Shown here: positions 23,454-34,838 of the stretch, piece by piece
Position numbering within the stretch: the first letter of the stretch is position 1
Layout: each line of letters starts with the position of its first letter
Assembly: GCA_963921195.1 (NCBI GenBank)
Contig: CAWUER010000512.1
Location: 186,001 to 250,000 of the forward strand
Direction: 5' to 3'
Origin: Pegoplata infirma
Lineage: Eukaryota; Arthropoda; Insecta; Diptera; Anthomyiidae
DNA: 64,000 nt
Notes under the pieces: model-generated
What the model was told of the DNA's origin: nothing
Databases searched by the model: none
The model's input: the letters and a program-made list of their open reading frames with translations, nothing else
Made by a program: the position numbers and the translations under genes

Positions 23454-24734
23454 CGATGGGTAGAGTGTCTGGTCAGAATGTAGTTGATTGCGGGATCGCT
23501 TCCCCAAAAATTTTATTAAAAATTTTTTAAAATAAAATTTAATAGAAAAAACTGTAAAATAACCTACGAAATCATTAATTTTTAATGTTTTCGTAGATAT
23601 TTTTTTGAATTTGTTGGTAAAAATAACACAACAAGCATTAGTTTTTAATGTTTTCGTAGTTTTTTTTTTTTGAATTTGTTGGTAAAAAATGAAAATGGCG
23701 TTATTTTTTTTTTAGGCAAAAATAACTTAAATATGTTTTTCATTTGTTTTGCCTACAAAATATTTTGAGTGTATGTTTCTGCAGAAGTTTTTCCAAGAAT
23801 CGCATTTTATCATTCTGATTATTTTCTTACAACTTTTAAGTTGCAGCCTATGTGCAGACCAGTCCTTGTCCACTCTTTAAGACTTTGTCTTATTAAAGAG
23901 CTTCCAGCAGGAATATGTGCTGGTCTGCAACTCATTTGGCCACAAAGGTGGCTTTTTTGCCCCATAGCATTTGCATAAGGGAAAGCTGCATCCAGACACT
24001 TATTACAAACATTTGTTATGTAGTCAACCAGAGAGTTAATGTTAGCCAAACTATGCGGTTTAGATAAGGGTAATTCATCCAATATCCGAGAAAAATGCTC
24101 CCCATATTTTACATATGTAGCGATGATCTGAGAAAAAATTTTCTTCAAAAACTCTCCAGTCATAAATTCTAACAGACAATGCATCTGGTACAAGTTTTAC
24201 ATAAAGAAACTCTTGCCACATACTTAAAATGAAAGTTGGTTCGCAACCCTTGTAACAGGTAGTGCTTAACCAAACCCAAAAAGTGATTCGACTCTATCGT
24301 TTGGTGCCAACCTATAGTCGGTGAGGCAGAGCCTCTAACTAAATCGGTATCATTTGTATCCATATTTTCGATTTCCTTGATGTGGCCTTGAAAATTTCAC
24401 AAAAAACTATTACGAACAATTTTATTAATCTGATTATTAGCATGGAGTTAAACTAAAAACACGTCTACAATATAAGTGTCCTTAAAATCTAAAATCACTT
24501 TTAACATGATAATGTTTTTAGGCTGGTGTCTAATTTTAAAAAAGTTGCAGGACGCCACCTCAGTTTCACTATATACTCGTAAGCTAACAATTAACGAAAA
24601 AGAAAATAAGAATTACTATTTTCAATTTCTTAAACCAAAAATTTTAGTAACTTGGGCTTGTAACTTGGATAATAATTCACCTCGTGGTGAATAAAATCGT
24701 TTTTCACCAGCTGGTGAATAAAAAGTACATGATT

Positions 24735-25310
24735 ATTTTTCACAAAAAAATTTTTTTTTTTTTTTGTCATCAATTTTTTTTTTTTTTTGCATCATTTTTT
24801 TTTTTTTTCATCTTTTTTTTTTTTTGCATCAATTTTTTTTTTTTTCATCAATTTTTTTTCCATAAAATTTTTATTTCCATTAATTTTTTTTTTTTTTGTA
24901 TCAAATTTTTTTTTTAATAATTATTTTTTTTTGTTTCATCAATTTTTTTTTCATCAAACTTTTTTTTCATCAATTTTTTTTTTCATCAATTTTTTTTCGC
25001 ATTAATTTTCTTCTTCATCAATTTTTTTTTTTTTTATCAAAAATTTTTTTTTTTTCATCAATTTTTTAGTTTTTTCATAAATTTTTTTTTTTTATCGTAT
25101 TTTTTTTATCAATTTTTTTTCATCAAATTTTTTTATATATTTTTTTACTATCAATTTTTTTCTTACCAAAAATTTTTTTTTTTCATATTTTTTTCATCAA
25201 CTTTTTTACATCAAAAAATTTTTCTTTTCATCAAAAAAGTTCATCAAAAACTTTTTTTCATCAAAATTTTTGTTCACCAAAAATTTTGGGTTCATTAAAT
25301 TTTTTTAACA
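24735..25310. repeat. Low-complexity (catcaattttttttt)n tract
   Basis: T runs of 6-14 bases are separated by catcaa or catcat words for more than 500 bp. Phenylalanine-rich frames here are artefacts. The stretch 24481-24734 before it has no recognised feature. Confidence 0.8.
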
Positions 25311-25673
25311 TAGTTTTGTTATATTTTTTGTGATAATTTTTTGTGATATTTTTGAATTAATGAAAATTAAGAAAAAGATGTGCAAATGAATAAAGTGTTC
25401 TTTAAAAATTGCAAAAGTCCGGCCAATTTTAAAAAAGTATTAAATAAGTCGAATTAACGTACTTTTCATCAATGTACATTTGCATTAACTTTTCCATTCC
25501 TGATTTTAAATGCTATTTTCTCAGAGAGAAACAAATTTTTGATTTTATATTTTATTTAACTTTCTAGCAAAGTGTCTCTGACGAAGCACTTCAATTTTCA
25601 GGTGACATATATTTTTTAGTGCCAAAACATGTATTTGGCGGTGTTAATTATTGGAGGAAAAGCCATAGCATTT
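25311..25673. other. AT-rich DNA, no feature recognised
   Basis: Nothing beyond A/T-rich sequence was seen. Confidence 0.4.
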
Positions 25674-26058
25674 ATTATACCCTACACCACTCTGTGGTAC
25701 AGGGTATAATAAGTTTGTGCTGATGTTTGTAACTACCCGAAATATTGGTCCCAGACCCACTTTCAAGTATACCGATCGACTCAGAATCACTTTTTGAGTC
25801 GATTTAGCGATGTCCGTCCGTCTGTCCGTCCGTCCGTCCGTCCACGTAAACGTCGTGCACACTATACAGGTTGCAATTTTTTTTGTCTTAATTGTCTGAT
25901 TTGTCTGAAATTTGAAACTTAAGCTTCTTTTGACCCAAGGACGGACGCTATTGAAATTGGCCCCCATACAAACGTCCCCTTTAAATTTACGTCAAATTCC
26001 ACTAACAACCGTATTTTAATAGATATCCCTTCAAAATTTGGCAGGTAGACGTTTTTTG

Positions 26059-27440
26059 TAGGGATGTCGCGAATAGTGTATTCGGCATTTTACCGAATAT
26101 TTACTATTCGGTATTCGGTTTGAACCGAATACGAATATTGCCGAATAGTTTAAATATTCATACGCCTGTATTTTATCTATGTACAAAATTGAAAAAAAGT
26201 ACCAGACTAAAAAACAACAACGCTTTCGTTGACACTATTTTTTCTATTACCTTAACAATTCGAATTTTTATCAAGTGCTCACGTTTTTTTTTGTATTTAA
26301 AGCATTCAAAAAAAAATTTACTAATTTTTTTTTGAGTGTAAAATTTTTTTTGAGTGTAAAATTTTTTTCGAGTGTATTTTTTTTTGTTTTGGTACAAAAA
26401 TATTTTTGAGTGACAAAAATACGTTTTAAAATATTTTTGTGACATACCAATGGTTTTAAAACAGGTTTAACGGGTTTTCACCACGTGAATTTAAGGTGAA
26501 GCTAATCTGATATTCACGGTTTTGCTAATAACTTTTGAACCACTGGACCGATTTGGATGAAATTCAATACGAACTGGGCTGGAGGAACGAAAAATATATA
26601 TGCCAAGCTTCAGCATCCTCAGAATTGACTTTCGAAAGTTATAGTGCTTTTAATCTCATAAATTCACGAAAAACCCTCGCCGAAATTCAGTCTTTTGCTC
26701 ATAACTTTTGAACCACTGGACCGATTTCACTGGATTGCAATACCAACCTGACCAGGTAAATGCCCAACATATATGCCAAACTTCAGGAGCCTCCGTAAAG
26801 TCTTTCAAAAGTTAGCGTGTTTTCAACAGACAGACAGACAGACAGACAGACGGACGGACGGACGGACGGACGGACGGACGGACGGACATCGCTAGATCGT
26901 CTTAAAATCGATCGAGGATCATGAATATATATACTTTATGGGGTCCTAGACCAATATTTCGAGGTGTTACAAACGGAATGACAAACTTATATATACCCTC
27001 TATCATAGTGACATAGTAATCCATCGACCGTTTTGTAGATCTGGCATCACCAAAGATAATTGTAAAATTCTGGCAATGCCAAACTAAAGTTCAAACGCAA
27101 AGCAAAGAGAGACAAAAAAAATCTACATTCTCACTGTAAAACTGGTATCTTTCATCTCGCTCGAATTTCGGTTTGTAATAAAATTTCGTAAACAATACCA
27201 TATGGTTTTTGTTTACTACTTTTTCAAACGCCATTTGTTGGACTACTCTATGACTCTGCCCTCTATCACTAGAGTGGAGGGTATAAAAAGTCAAACGTTA
27301 ATAAAAAGTGTTTTTTTAACAAATTTAAATTTTGCCGAATATTCGGCAAACTGTTGACGAATATTTATTTAACCGAATATTCAAAAAAACATGCCGAATA
27401 TGCCGAAAACCGACTGTGACGAATATTCGCGATATCCCTA
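26059..27440. mobile_element. hAT-like element, TAGGGATRTCGCGAAT ends
   Basis: Left end TAGGGATGTCGCGAATA and right end (complement) TAGGGATATCGCGAATA. Flanks GTTTTTTG (26051-26058) and GGTTTTTG (27441-27448) match at 7 of 8. Short attcggtattcggt direct and inverted repeats fill both ends. A further INE-1-like copy lies inside. Confidence 0.65.
26290..27286 (-). mobile_element. INE-1-like element (HINE), minus, 3' truncated
   Basis: The family's 5' hairpin lies at 27263-27286. A gaca/gacg tract spans 26830-26885. The terminal aacaagtag end is missing. The hairpin is itself split by a roughly 250-bp insert (27010-27260) whose borders repeat ccctctatca and whose ends, catagtaatcc and ggactactctatg, are roughly inverted. 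Confidence 0.65.
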
Positions 27441-28155
27441 GGTTTTTGTATTCACAAATCACCGTTCCGAATTTTAAAGGGATCGGACCAGTTCTTCTTG
27501 TAGCCCCCATACAAACTACCCTCCCGATATTCACATAAATGTATAAAATTTGATGAAAATAGAAAACATTTAATTAAAATTTTGTTTGTGTGTGTTTAAC
27601 GCATACTTTAATAACCCAAAAATCTGATTATAATCGGACTATTTTTGGACTTAGGCCCCATATGAAAATTTCGATCGACATTACTAAGAGCGGTTTATTT
27701 GCAACAAATATAAGTCAATTTCACTCAAATTTGGTATGTGAGTGTTTTCTACACTTATTAAAGATTTGACAAATGATAGACCCAATTGGTCCACGTTTGG
27801 AATTGGTACCCATTTTCCGGGAAACACTGGTGTAGGGTATTATATGGTCGGTTTTGGCCGACTATAATTTTCTTACTTGTTTTTTCATGTATCTCCTTTT
27901 TTATTCATATAAATAATTTTTTTTTAACTTTTTATTTGCTACCAAATATGACTTTGTTTGATTCAGATATGAACAAAAGACAAAAAACTAAAAAACCCTT
28001 TTTTCTCCCATACAAATATATCCCTCTTAAAATTAAGATTTGGTTTGCAATGGTAAATATAGCAACAAAAAGCTTTTGCTTGTTCCAGCCCACTGTAATA
28101 ATCGTTTTTTTTTTTTTTTTGGGAAGATCCGTTATTTTACTATTAAAAGAACATA

Positions 28156-28833
28156 AACAAGTAGAAAAGTTAAATTCGACTTGGCCGAATCTATAAAAAC
28201 CCTCCACAATGCCCTTTTTTAGTGGTAGTAAATTTTCTAACGTGAAAAAAATAACATTTTTGTTTAGAGATATTTTATTTTGTGTAAAAAAACTTTTTTT
28301 TATTAATTTTTGAAAAAAAAAAAAATTACTAATTTTTTTTTTGAGTGTAAAATTTTTTTGAGTGTAAAATTTTTTTTGAGTGTATTTTTTTTTGTTTTAG
28401 TGTAAAAATATTTTTGTGTGACAAAAATACCTTGCAAAATATTTTTGTAACTTACCAATGTTTTTAAAACATGTTTAACGGGTTTTCAACACGTGAATTT
28501 AAGGTGAAACTAATCTGAAATTTACGGTTTTGCTAATAACTTTTGAACCACTGGACCGATTTGGCTGAAATTTGAAATGAACTGGACCAGAGGAACGACA
28601 AACATATATACCACACTTCAGTACCCTCAGAATTGCCGTTCGAAAGTTACCGTGTGTTTTATCTCGTAAATTCCAGAAAAACCCTTGCCGAAATTCACTC
28701 ATTTGCTTATAACTTTTGAACCACTGGACCGATTTCGTTGGATTGCAATACCAACCTGACCAGGTAAATGCCCAACATATATGCCAAACTTCAGGAGCCT
28801 CCGTTAAGTCTTTCAAAAGTTAGCGTGTTTTCA

Positions 28834-28911
<78 letters not shown>

Positions 28912-29080
28912 GGACAGACGGACGGACGGACGGACGGACGGACATCGCTAGATCGTCTTAAAATCGATCGAGGATCATGAATATATATACTTTATGGGGT
29001 CCTAGACCAATATTTCGAGGTGTTACAAACGGAATGACAAACTTATATATACCCTCTATCACTAGAGTGGAGGGTATAAA
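28156..29080 (-). mobile_element. INE-1-like element (HINE), minus, with long (gaca)n tract
   Basis: Runs from aacaagtagaaaagttaaat to the hairpin gagtggagggtata. A pure gaca run of roughly 80 bp followed by gacg repeats spans 28837-28943, much longer than in sister copies. Frames through it read TDRQ repeats and are not genes. The stretch 27881-28155 before it is unassigned. Confidence 0.8.
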
Positions 29081-29202
29081 AATAACAAGTTGTTGAACTT
29101 TATACTGTTCTTACATTTTCAGTTTATAATTGTTCATTGACACTAAAGTAATTTATTAAAAACGTGAAAGTGAAAAAAAAAACAAAATAAAAATTCAGAA
29201 AA

Positions 29203-29961
29203 ATGAATTATTACGAGATTTTAACAGAAGTGAACAAAATAAAGTGTATAGAATGTGGTAAAGAATTAAATGGAACTAAAGTGATTTCAATTAAACTTCA
29301 TTATAAATTATTTATTTATTTATTTCAGTCTATGGATACAATATTATCCTTACAGACTAGCAACTAAAATCTAAAGTAAATAACTTATTTTAACAAATTA
29401 TTTAAAATTACTTTAAAATTTGAGTTAGTAAAACTTAAATCTAAATGATTACAATGATTGTTAAATAATCTCATAGCCCTAGTTAGTGGTTCATTCATAG
29501 CGTAATCAGTTCTATGAATATGAATAAATTAATTCAGAAAAAAGTCATTGAAAAGGATTTATAACCTTTATCAAAAAAACCAAAAAATAATATAGTTACG
29601 CTTGAAATCGATAAAAATAATATTATAATATTATGTTCCTCAAATACTGCGTAGGTCTGGTGGCAGCGATAATCTTACCATTTCGAACTTTTGATGATCA
29701 AAAGTATTTAAAAAAGTTAATTGCTCCATATGAAACGAAATTTGAGAAAAATCTAAATTCAAAAAACATAGTGTCATTAGTTGATTCTTCGACATTTACA
29801 ATTAAAAATATTATTCAAAATCGTATCAAAAATAAAATGATATGTTTAAAAATAGACATTGCCACTAGAATGGATAAATCCATACTTGGCATATACAATA
29901 TACAAAAAGTTTATACAAATAAGAGTATTCGTCCACAAAATATAGCAGAGGACCCTCTCTG
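29203..29961 (+). pseudogene. hAT transposase fragment with BED zinc finger
   Basis: ATG 29203 opens MNYYEILTEVNKIKCIECGK then LNGTKVISIKLHYKL. The CxxC pair (29245-29256) followed by L..H spacing matches a BED-type finger, the usual N-terminus of many hAT transposases. The frame is cut at 29310 by a LINE tail and resumes after 29531 (IQKKVIEKDL, then stops). A second open stretch from 29633 reads FRTFDDQKYLKKLIAPYE, LNSKNIVSLVDSST and KIDIATRMDKSILG, resembling the region ahead of the first catalytic Asp in hobo/Ac-like transposases. Stops between the blocks and loss of everything downstream of 29961 make this a relic. Confidence 0.6.
29311..29523 (-). mobile_element. LINE 3' end with (taaa)n tail, inserted in the hAT remnant
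   Basis: Begins, on the plus strand, with tttatttatttatttcagtc and ggatacaatattatccttac, the complement of a LINE/SINE tail ending in (taaa)n. Identical ATAAATTA at 29303-29310 and 29524-29531 is its target duplication. Removing insert and one duplicate restores the frame ...HYKL-IQKK.... Confidence 0.65.
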
Positions 29962-30232
29962 AAAATTTGGTCGTTATCTCGGTTTATCTGGAGAATTTTT
30001 TGAGAGAGAATTTATCTTTTTCAGAGAGGAAATATCAAAAAAACACATCGAAAAAGAAAATAAATCAACGAATAATAAAATAACCTAACGAAAAAGCAAG
30101 CAACTCATTGAAAACACATCGAAGAAAAAATAATTTAGTTTGGCAGCCTTTGTTTTTCACAACATTGCCAGAATAGAATTTTGAAAAAATGCTAAATTTA
30201 AAAAAAAGTGCTAAAATGCTTTAATCAATTTT

Positions 30233-30366
30233 ATACCAAATTCGCATTCATTTTTTTAAACATGTTTAAGCACTTAAACATGTTTATGTACCTTAAAAAG
30301 TTTAAATTTAAACATGTTTAAGTGGTTAAACATGTTTAAAAAAATTAATGCGAATTTGGTATTAAT
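30233..30366. mobile_element. Palindromic MITE
   Basis: ATACCAAATTCGCATTCATT and its complement bracket inverted aaacatgtttaag blocks. The whole 134 bp can fold into one hairpin. No coding content. Confidence 0.65.
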
Positions 30367-30780
30367 TTCAATTTCGATTTCTAAATTATCTTTGGATTTT
30401 TTTTTAAATTTCATTGGATACTAATTGCAATAAGGTTTTCGGAATTTCAATTGGGATTTCAATTTCAATTACCCTTTTCTTAATTTCTATTTGGTTTTAT
30501 TCATTTTAATTGGATTTTTAAATTTCATTGGACTTTCTGAATTTCGATTAGGAATTTTAATTTATCTTTTCTTATTTTCATTGGGCATTCGGAATTTCGA
30601 TTAGGGATTTCTAATTTCGATTGGGTTTTCTGAATTTCAATAAGGTTTCTGTATATCAATTTATATATTTTTTAATTTCAGTTGGACTTTCTGAATTGCA
30701 ATTGGACTTTCTGAATTTCGTTTGCGTTTTCTGAATTTCAACCGGGAATTTTCCATTTTAATTAATCTGTTTGGAATTTA
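30367..30780. repeat. Degenerate ~21-bp tandem repeat
   Basis: Units such as ttggactttctgaatttcga recur about every 21 bp with many substitutions. The unit length equals that of the unrelated-looking array at 12130-12400. Confidence 0.5.
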
Positions 30781-30785
30781 ATAAT

Positions 30786-30925
30786 ACCCTATTCACACTT
30801 ACAGTTTTAACCCGTTTTTAGCAGCAATATTTTTAGCACTTTCTTTATGCTATTACAGAATATTGACAGAAAATGCTAAAAATAATTGCTAAAAACGGGT
30901 TAAAACTGCAAGTGTGAACAGAGTA
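30786..30925. mobile_element. Palindromic MITE
   Basis: CCTATTCACACTTACAG at the left and ctgcaagtgtgaacagag at the right are inverted. Arms of about 55 bp share ttttaacccgtttttagca. Probable TA flanks. Confidence 0.65.
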
Positions 30926-31235
30926 TAAACAAGGTTTTCTAAATTTAAATTTGGTTTTCTGAATTTCATTTTGGTAATGAATTTAGAGGTTGTAGTTTTT
31001 AATTTTTTTATTAAGATATTTTTTTTTTATAAAACTTATAATATATAAAAATTTATTGGTGATAAAATTTCACACTGTTTGCATGATATAGAATGATTTT
31101 TGCAAGAAAATACAAGATTTCCCTGCATTTTTAAAATGTTTTTAAATGTTAAAAATTTTAAAAAAGTGATGAAATATCAATTAGCACTTTTTTCCAAAAA
31201 CTTAAAAGCGCTAACATGGCATCACTGGCTTTTTA

Positions 31236-32275
31236 TATGGGGCATACCATGTCAAATCGGACACTTTGAAATTTTTTTTTTTTTAGATTTTCCCAATATG
31301 TTTACAGTTTTTAGTACCCTTCGAAAACTCCTTTGTGGTAAATTTTCAGATTTTTTTGATGACCCGTTCAAAAGATATCGAATTTTTGAAAATTGGTAAT
31401 TTGTTCCTTTACTCAAACTTCTTTTACTCATAACTTCTTCAATAATGGTCCAAATTTCAATTTTTTTTTTTTTTTATTTTTGCTTTTAAAGTACTTAAAA
31501 AAAAAATTTAAGGTGTGTTTAGAGAAAATGTTTGGACTAAAAAAATATTGTGGGTCGGTCATACATTTTGTTACTCTAAGGGCAATATTAGGGCAGTTAG
31601 AGCGGGTGGAGCAAATTTTAAAAAATGTCGTTTTGTGTGGAAGCCCCCTTAGAAATTGTAGATAGGGTATTAGTTTGTTCCAAAGAAATGTTAAGACGGA
31701 AAAATTAATGGGGGTCGGTCTTATAAAGTACCCCTCTATGACGCACCATTCGAGCAGTAGAAATGATTTTAAGATTGGAAAATTACAATAAAATTTTTTC
31801 AAAAAATTAAAAAAAATAGTAATAATCGTTATCCCACGAGCCTCCTGGGCAAAAAACTTGTAGAATCGATAGATGTTTTACACAAAAAAATTTCAAAAAA
31901 ATCGAAGAGTACAAACATTTTCAAAAATGAGATTTAAATTTTAAAACTTAAAAATCGCATACTAAAGCTCTTTTAAGAATTTTTCGGGATTCTTTTTTAA
32001 AAAGTACGTAAAAAAAACAAAAATTTTGAAAAAAAGAAATTGAAATTTGGATTATTATTGAAGAAGTTATGAGTAAAAGAAATTTGAGTAAAGGAACAAA
32101 CTACCAATTTTTAAAAAATCGATATCTTTTGAACGGGTCATCAAAAAAATCTGAAAATTTACCACGAAGGAGTTTTCGAAGGGTACTAAAAACTGTTAAC
32201 AAATTGGGAAAATCTAAAAAAAAATTTTTTCAAAGTGTCCGATTTGACATGGAATGCCCCATATATATTGTGTTT
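31236..32275. mobile_element. Long inverted-repeat element, ATGGGGCAT ends
   Basis: About 190 bp at each end are inverted copies (ccatgtcaaatcggacactt; aaactcctttgtggtaaatt). The terminal word ggcattccay is shared with 47740 and 63035, hinting at one family. The internal frame at 31428-31802 shows no known domain. Confidence 0.6.
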
Positions 32276-32287
32276 CGTTCAGTTTGC

Positions 32288-32440
32288 ATCAGAGTTGCAT
32301 TTTGGAAGATGAATAGAATGAGATAAAAAAATACAAAGAGTTGCATTTTGGAAGATGAATAGAATGAGAGAAATGAAAGAAAATATAAGAAATAGAAATT
32401 TTGTAAAATCAGAGTTGCATTTTGGAAGATTAATAAAATG
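32288..32440 (+). repeat. Short direct repeats, three copies
   Basis: agagttgcattttggaagat appears at about 32290, 32338 and 32410 with shared tails (gaatagaatgaga). A local duplication of unknown origin. Confidence 0.6.
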
Positions 32441-32687
32441 GAATAAAAAAAGAATGTAAAGAAAGGAGACGAATGAGAAATGTGGGAAAAAAAGAAAAGT
32501 GGAAAAACGCAATTGGAACGGTCAGCGTCAAGCGGCTGTTAATTTACTTTTTTTTTTTTTAATTGCTCGATTAATTGACATTAATTAATCGATTTATTCG
32601 TTACTTGAAAACCGGCATTTTTAAATTACTTAAAGAAAAGTTTGGGTTTGTTTAATCAAATTATTCTTAATCGGTTGACAACTCTAA

Positions 32688-32840
32688 AGGTACCTACAGA
32701 CGACGCAATATTATGCACAATATACAATTATATTGATGGTGTGTTGTTAAGATTGACCATTGTACAATCGTCAATATTACCCACACACCATCAATATAAT
32801 TGAAAATTGTACATAATATTGAGTCGTCTGTAGGTACCTC
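32688..32840. mobile_element. Palindromic MITE
   Basis: AGGTACCTACAGACGAC at the left is matched by its complement at the right. Arms of about 65 bp include acaattatattgatggtgtg. Non-coding. Confidence 0.7.
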
Positions 32841-33497
32841 AATAATTATCTTTCTTTACTCTTTTATTTACATACTTAATAAAAATTATGCCAAATTAAA
32901 AAATGAAATTTTAAATTAAAAATAAAAAATAAACTTAAACTTAAAAATTAAATAATTTTTGTTTATCTTTACAGCATATTAACGTATATTGGATAACTGA
33001 TGTTCACACTACAAGAATAAATTGTTATTTGGTCAAAATAAACCAAATTAAATTGTTTGTATTTATTTTTTAATTAATGGTGGCTCTAAAAGAAAAAAAA
33101 ATATTTAATATTTGTATGAATATTAAATAAAAAATTTTTATGTAAAAATTATTGCGTATTTTTAAAATAAAATCGAAAATTATTGAAGACATTTGTGGAA
33201 AAACGCTTGCCGCTTCAATTGTGATTGTTCTCTAAAATAACAAAAGAAATCCACAAAATAAATAAAGGTTCTTTTCCATTAATTAAATTTTTTAAAGTAA
33301 ATTACTTTTGATTTTAAAGCAAAAGAACGTGAGTTTTAAAATATATATAAAAAAAAAGTGATTTTAAAATATGTATATAAAAAAAAAAAATTTCAAAAAC
33401 TATTTTTTTTTTAATTGTGAATTTAAAAAAAGTGATTTTTTTAATTATTAAAATAAATTTAATAAAAAAATTATTTAAAAATAAAATTTATTAAAAA
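32841..33497. other. AT-rich DNA, no feature recognised
   Basis: Very A/T-rich with runs of A. No repeats or frames of note. Confidence 0.4.
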
Positions 33498-34113
33498 ACA
33501 AGTAAAAAAGTTAAATTCGGCCTTGCCGAATGTAGCGATACCCTCCACAATTTCAAAAAGATTATTGCAAAAAACTTTATTTAAAAGGAAATTACTTTTC
33601 AAAAAAAAATTTTTTTTTAAATAAAATTTCCGCGAAAAAAAATTTTGGTAAAAAAAAAATCCGCAATTTTTTTATTTTTTTTGTCAAAACATATGTTCGT
33701 ACTTGTTTAATTACCATTTGGTGTTCAATTATGTTCACATATGTCAACCAGAAGCCGAATTAGAGCATTTTGTATTTTTAGGTTATGTTGAATGTACTGA
33801 AATGTTTGAGGTGTGCTTACATTTTCGTTCATCACTTTTGAACCGCTAAACCGATATTGCTCAAATGCAATACCAAACTTCTCGGGAGAACTTCCAATAT
33901 ATATGTTAAGTTTCAGTCATCTCTGTGCAATATTTTGTCCGTGAGAGCATTTTCCACAGACAGGCGGACAGACGGACATCGCTAGAATGTCTTAAAATCG
34001 ATCGGGCATCATGAATATATATACTATATGGGGACCCAGACCGATATTTCGATGAGTTACAAACAGAATGACAAACTTATATATACCCTCTATCACTAGA
34101 GTGGAGGGTATAA
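33498..34113 (-). mobile_element. INE-1-like element (HINE), minus, second subfamily
   Basis: Runs from aacaagtaaaaaagttaaat through the cggccttgccg hairpin to the gagtggagggtata end. Interior matches 15049-15684 in the opposite orientation. Confidence 0.75.
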
Positions 34114-34174
34114 AAAAAAGTTCAAGTTTTATTAATTATATTTTTTTTTTTCTTTGAAATTAAATTTTTTGAAA

Positions 34175-34368
34175 ATGTCATGTATTGTTAAACATTGCCC
34201 CAGCTTCGACGCTCCAAACATTATTATGTCGAGTTTCCCGGATGAAGTGGCTGTATATTGGTGTCACAACCTAAAAATATCTCTCAAAAATATGCAGCCG
34301 TCCCTTCATGTCGGAGGACACGGGTGGAGCTCGATTGAAGGTCGGGGCAATGCCTGTTCTTGACCTAG
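34175..34368 (+). pseudogene. THAP-domain exon with a one-base frameshift
   Basis: ATG 34175 opens MSCIVKHCPSFDAPN and continues to SFPDEVAVYWCHNLKI. The C-x4-C pair, the FP..., and the W at the expected spacing fit the N-terminal half of a C2CH THAP DNA-binding domain. At about 34311 the sense moves to another frame reading SEDTGGARLKVGAMPVLDL, which matches the THAP end (CSEHF..., then the AVP motif, here AMPVLDL). The Cys of the C...H pair falls on the shift; the expected His is Asp. Donor CCTAG|GTAAGT ends the exon at 34368. It starts 60 bp after an INE-1-like element. THAP domains occur in host regulators and in P-element transposases; which applies is not decidable here. Confidence 0.55.
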
Positions 34369-34838
34369 GTAAGTTTAAAATACAAATTTATTTGGGTTTT
34401 TTAATTTTAAGCCGGTGTTAAAAATGTTTTCCAATTTAACCATAAATATGTGTGGCAATAAGTATTAATAGCTTATGTCGAAAAACAATGTGATATAAAA
34501 ATTTGTGATACAATTAAAAAAAAAAAGCTAAAAAAAATATTAAAAACTTGTGATATTTAAAAAAATTTGTGATATTTACAAAATATTTTGAATTGCGGTG
34601 CGATATATTGTGCTCGATTCGGGAGTACTCTTTCGCCATTCACCAAATGATATTCCTTTGAATATTTAGATTATAATATTTTGAATATTAAGATTTTAAA
34701 AAACTTTTATTTTTTATAACTGTTATCAAAAACTCTTTGAGCCTTAAAAAAACTTGATTTATTAAAATAAAAACTCCAATAAACGCATGCAAAAGAAACC
34801 TATTGACTGCAAATATTTCAATCATTAATTTAAAGGTA
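34369..34838. other. Intron-like AT-rich DNA with a half fold-back
   Basis: Contains gctcgattcgggagtactct (34612), one arm of the fold-back found complete at 58086-58302. Nothing else recognised. Confidence 0.4.

Larger units (their letters stand above)
20497..23771 (-). mobile_element. TA-flanked MITE, CACTCAAAA family, copy 3, carrying an insertion
   Basis: Ends CACTCAAAAAATGATGTC and ATATTTTGAGTG lie between TA (20495-20496, 23772-23773). It is inverted relative to 3125 and 4206. Its tRNA-like block is split at ggcacgatg|cgatgggtagag by a 2562-bp element with a CGATG duplication. Confidence 0.8.
20284..24480 (-). pseudogene. Antisense LINE remnant, split by a MITE
   Basis: From 24480 down, the sequence matches the LINE 5' region and ORF1 start (minus-strand MDTNDTDLVRGSASP at 24363). 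It then passes, after an internal deletion, into frames typical of the segment between endonuclease and reverse transcriptase: SLANINSLVDYITNVCNKCL (about 24040) and, across the MITE, SWKNFCRN near 23785 joined to SEASWLRKVKTSFPC at about 20480-20440, then SLDLLLNTHSHRAIPAA near 20390. The TA-flanked MITE 20497-23771 interrupts it. Stops and frame changes show it is dead. Confidence 0.6.
25674..27880 (+). mobile_element. INE-1-like element (HINE), third subfamily, host of a nest
   Basis: Opens with ataccctacaccac...gtggtacagggtat, then gtcgatttagcgatgtccgt and a gtcc tract. It closes at gtgtagggtattatatggtc and the ggccgactataattttctta end. The interior is opened by a hAT-like element (26059-27440). 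Without it the two halves join across a duplicated gtttttg. Confidence 0.7.

Noticed and set aside
24684..25005. Phenylalanine-rich frames
   Set aside because: Translation of poly-T runs; no start context or non-repetitive segment.
28768..28980. Open frame with TDRQTDRQ repeats
   Set aside because: It is the gaca tract of an INE-1-like element read as codons; the same tract occurs in non-coding form in sister copies.
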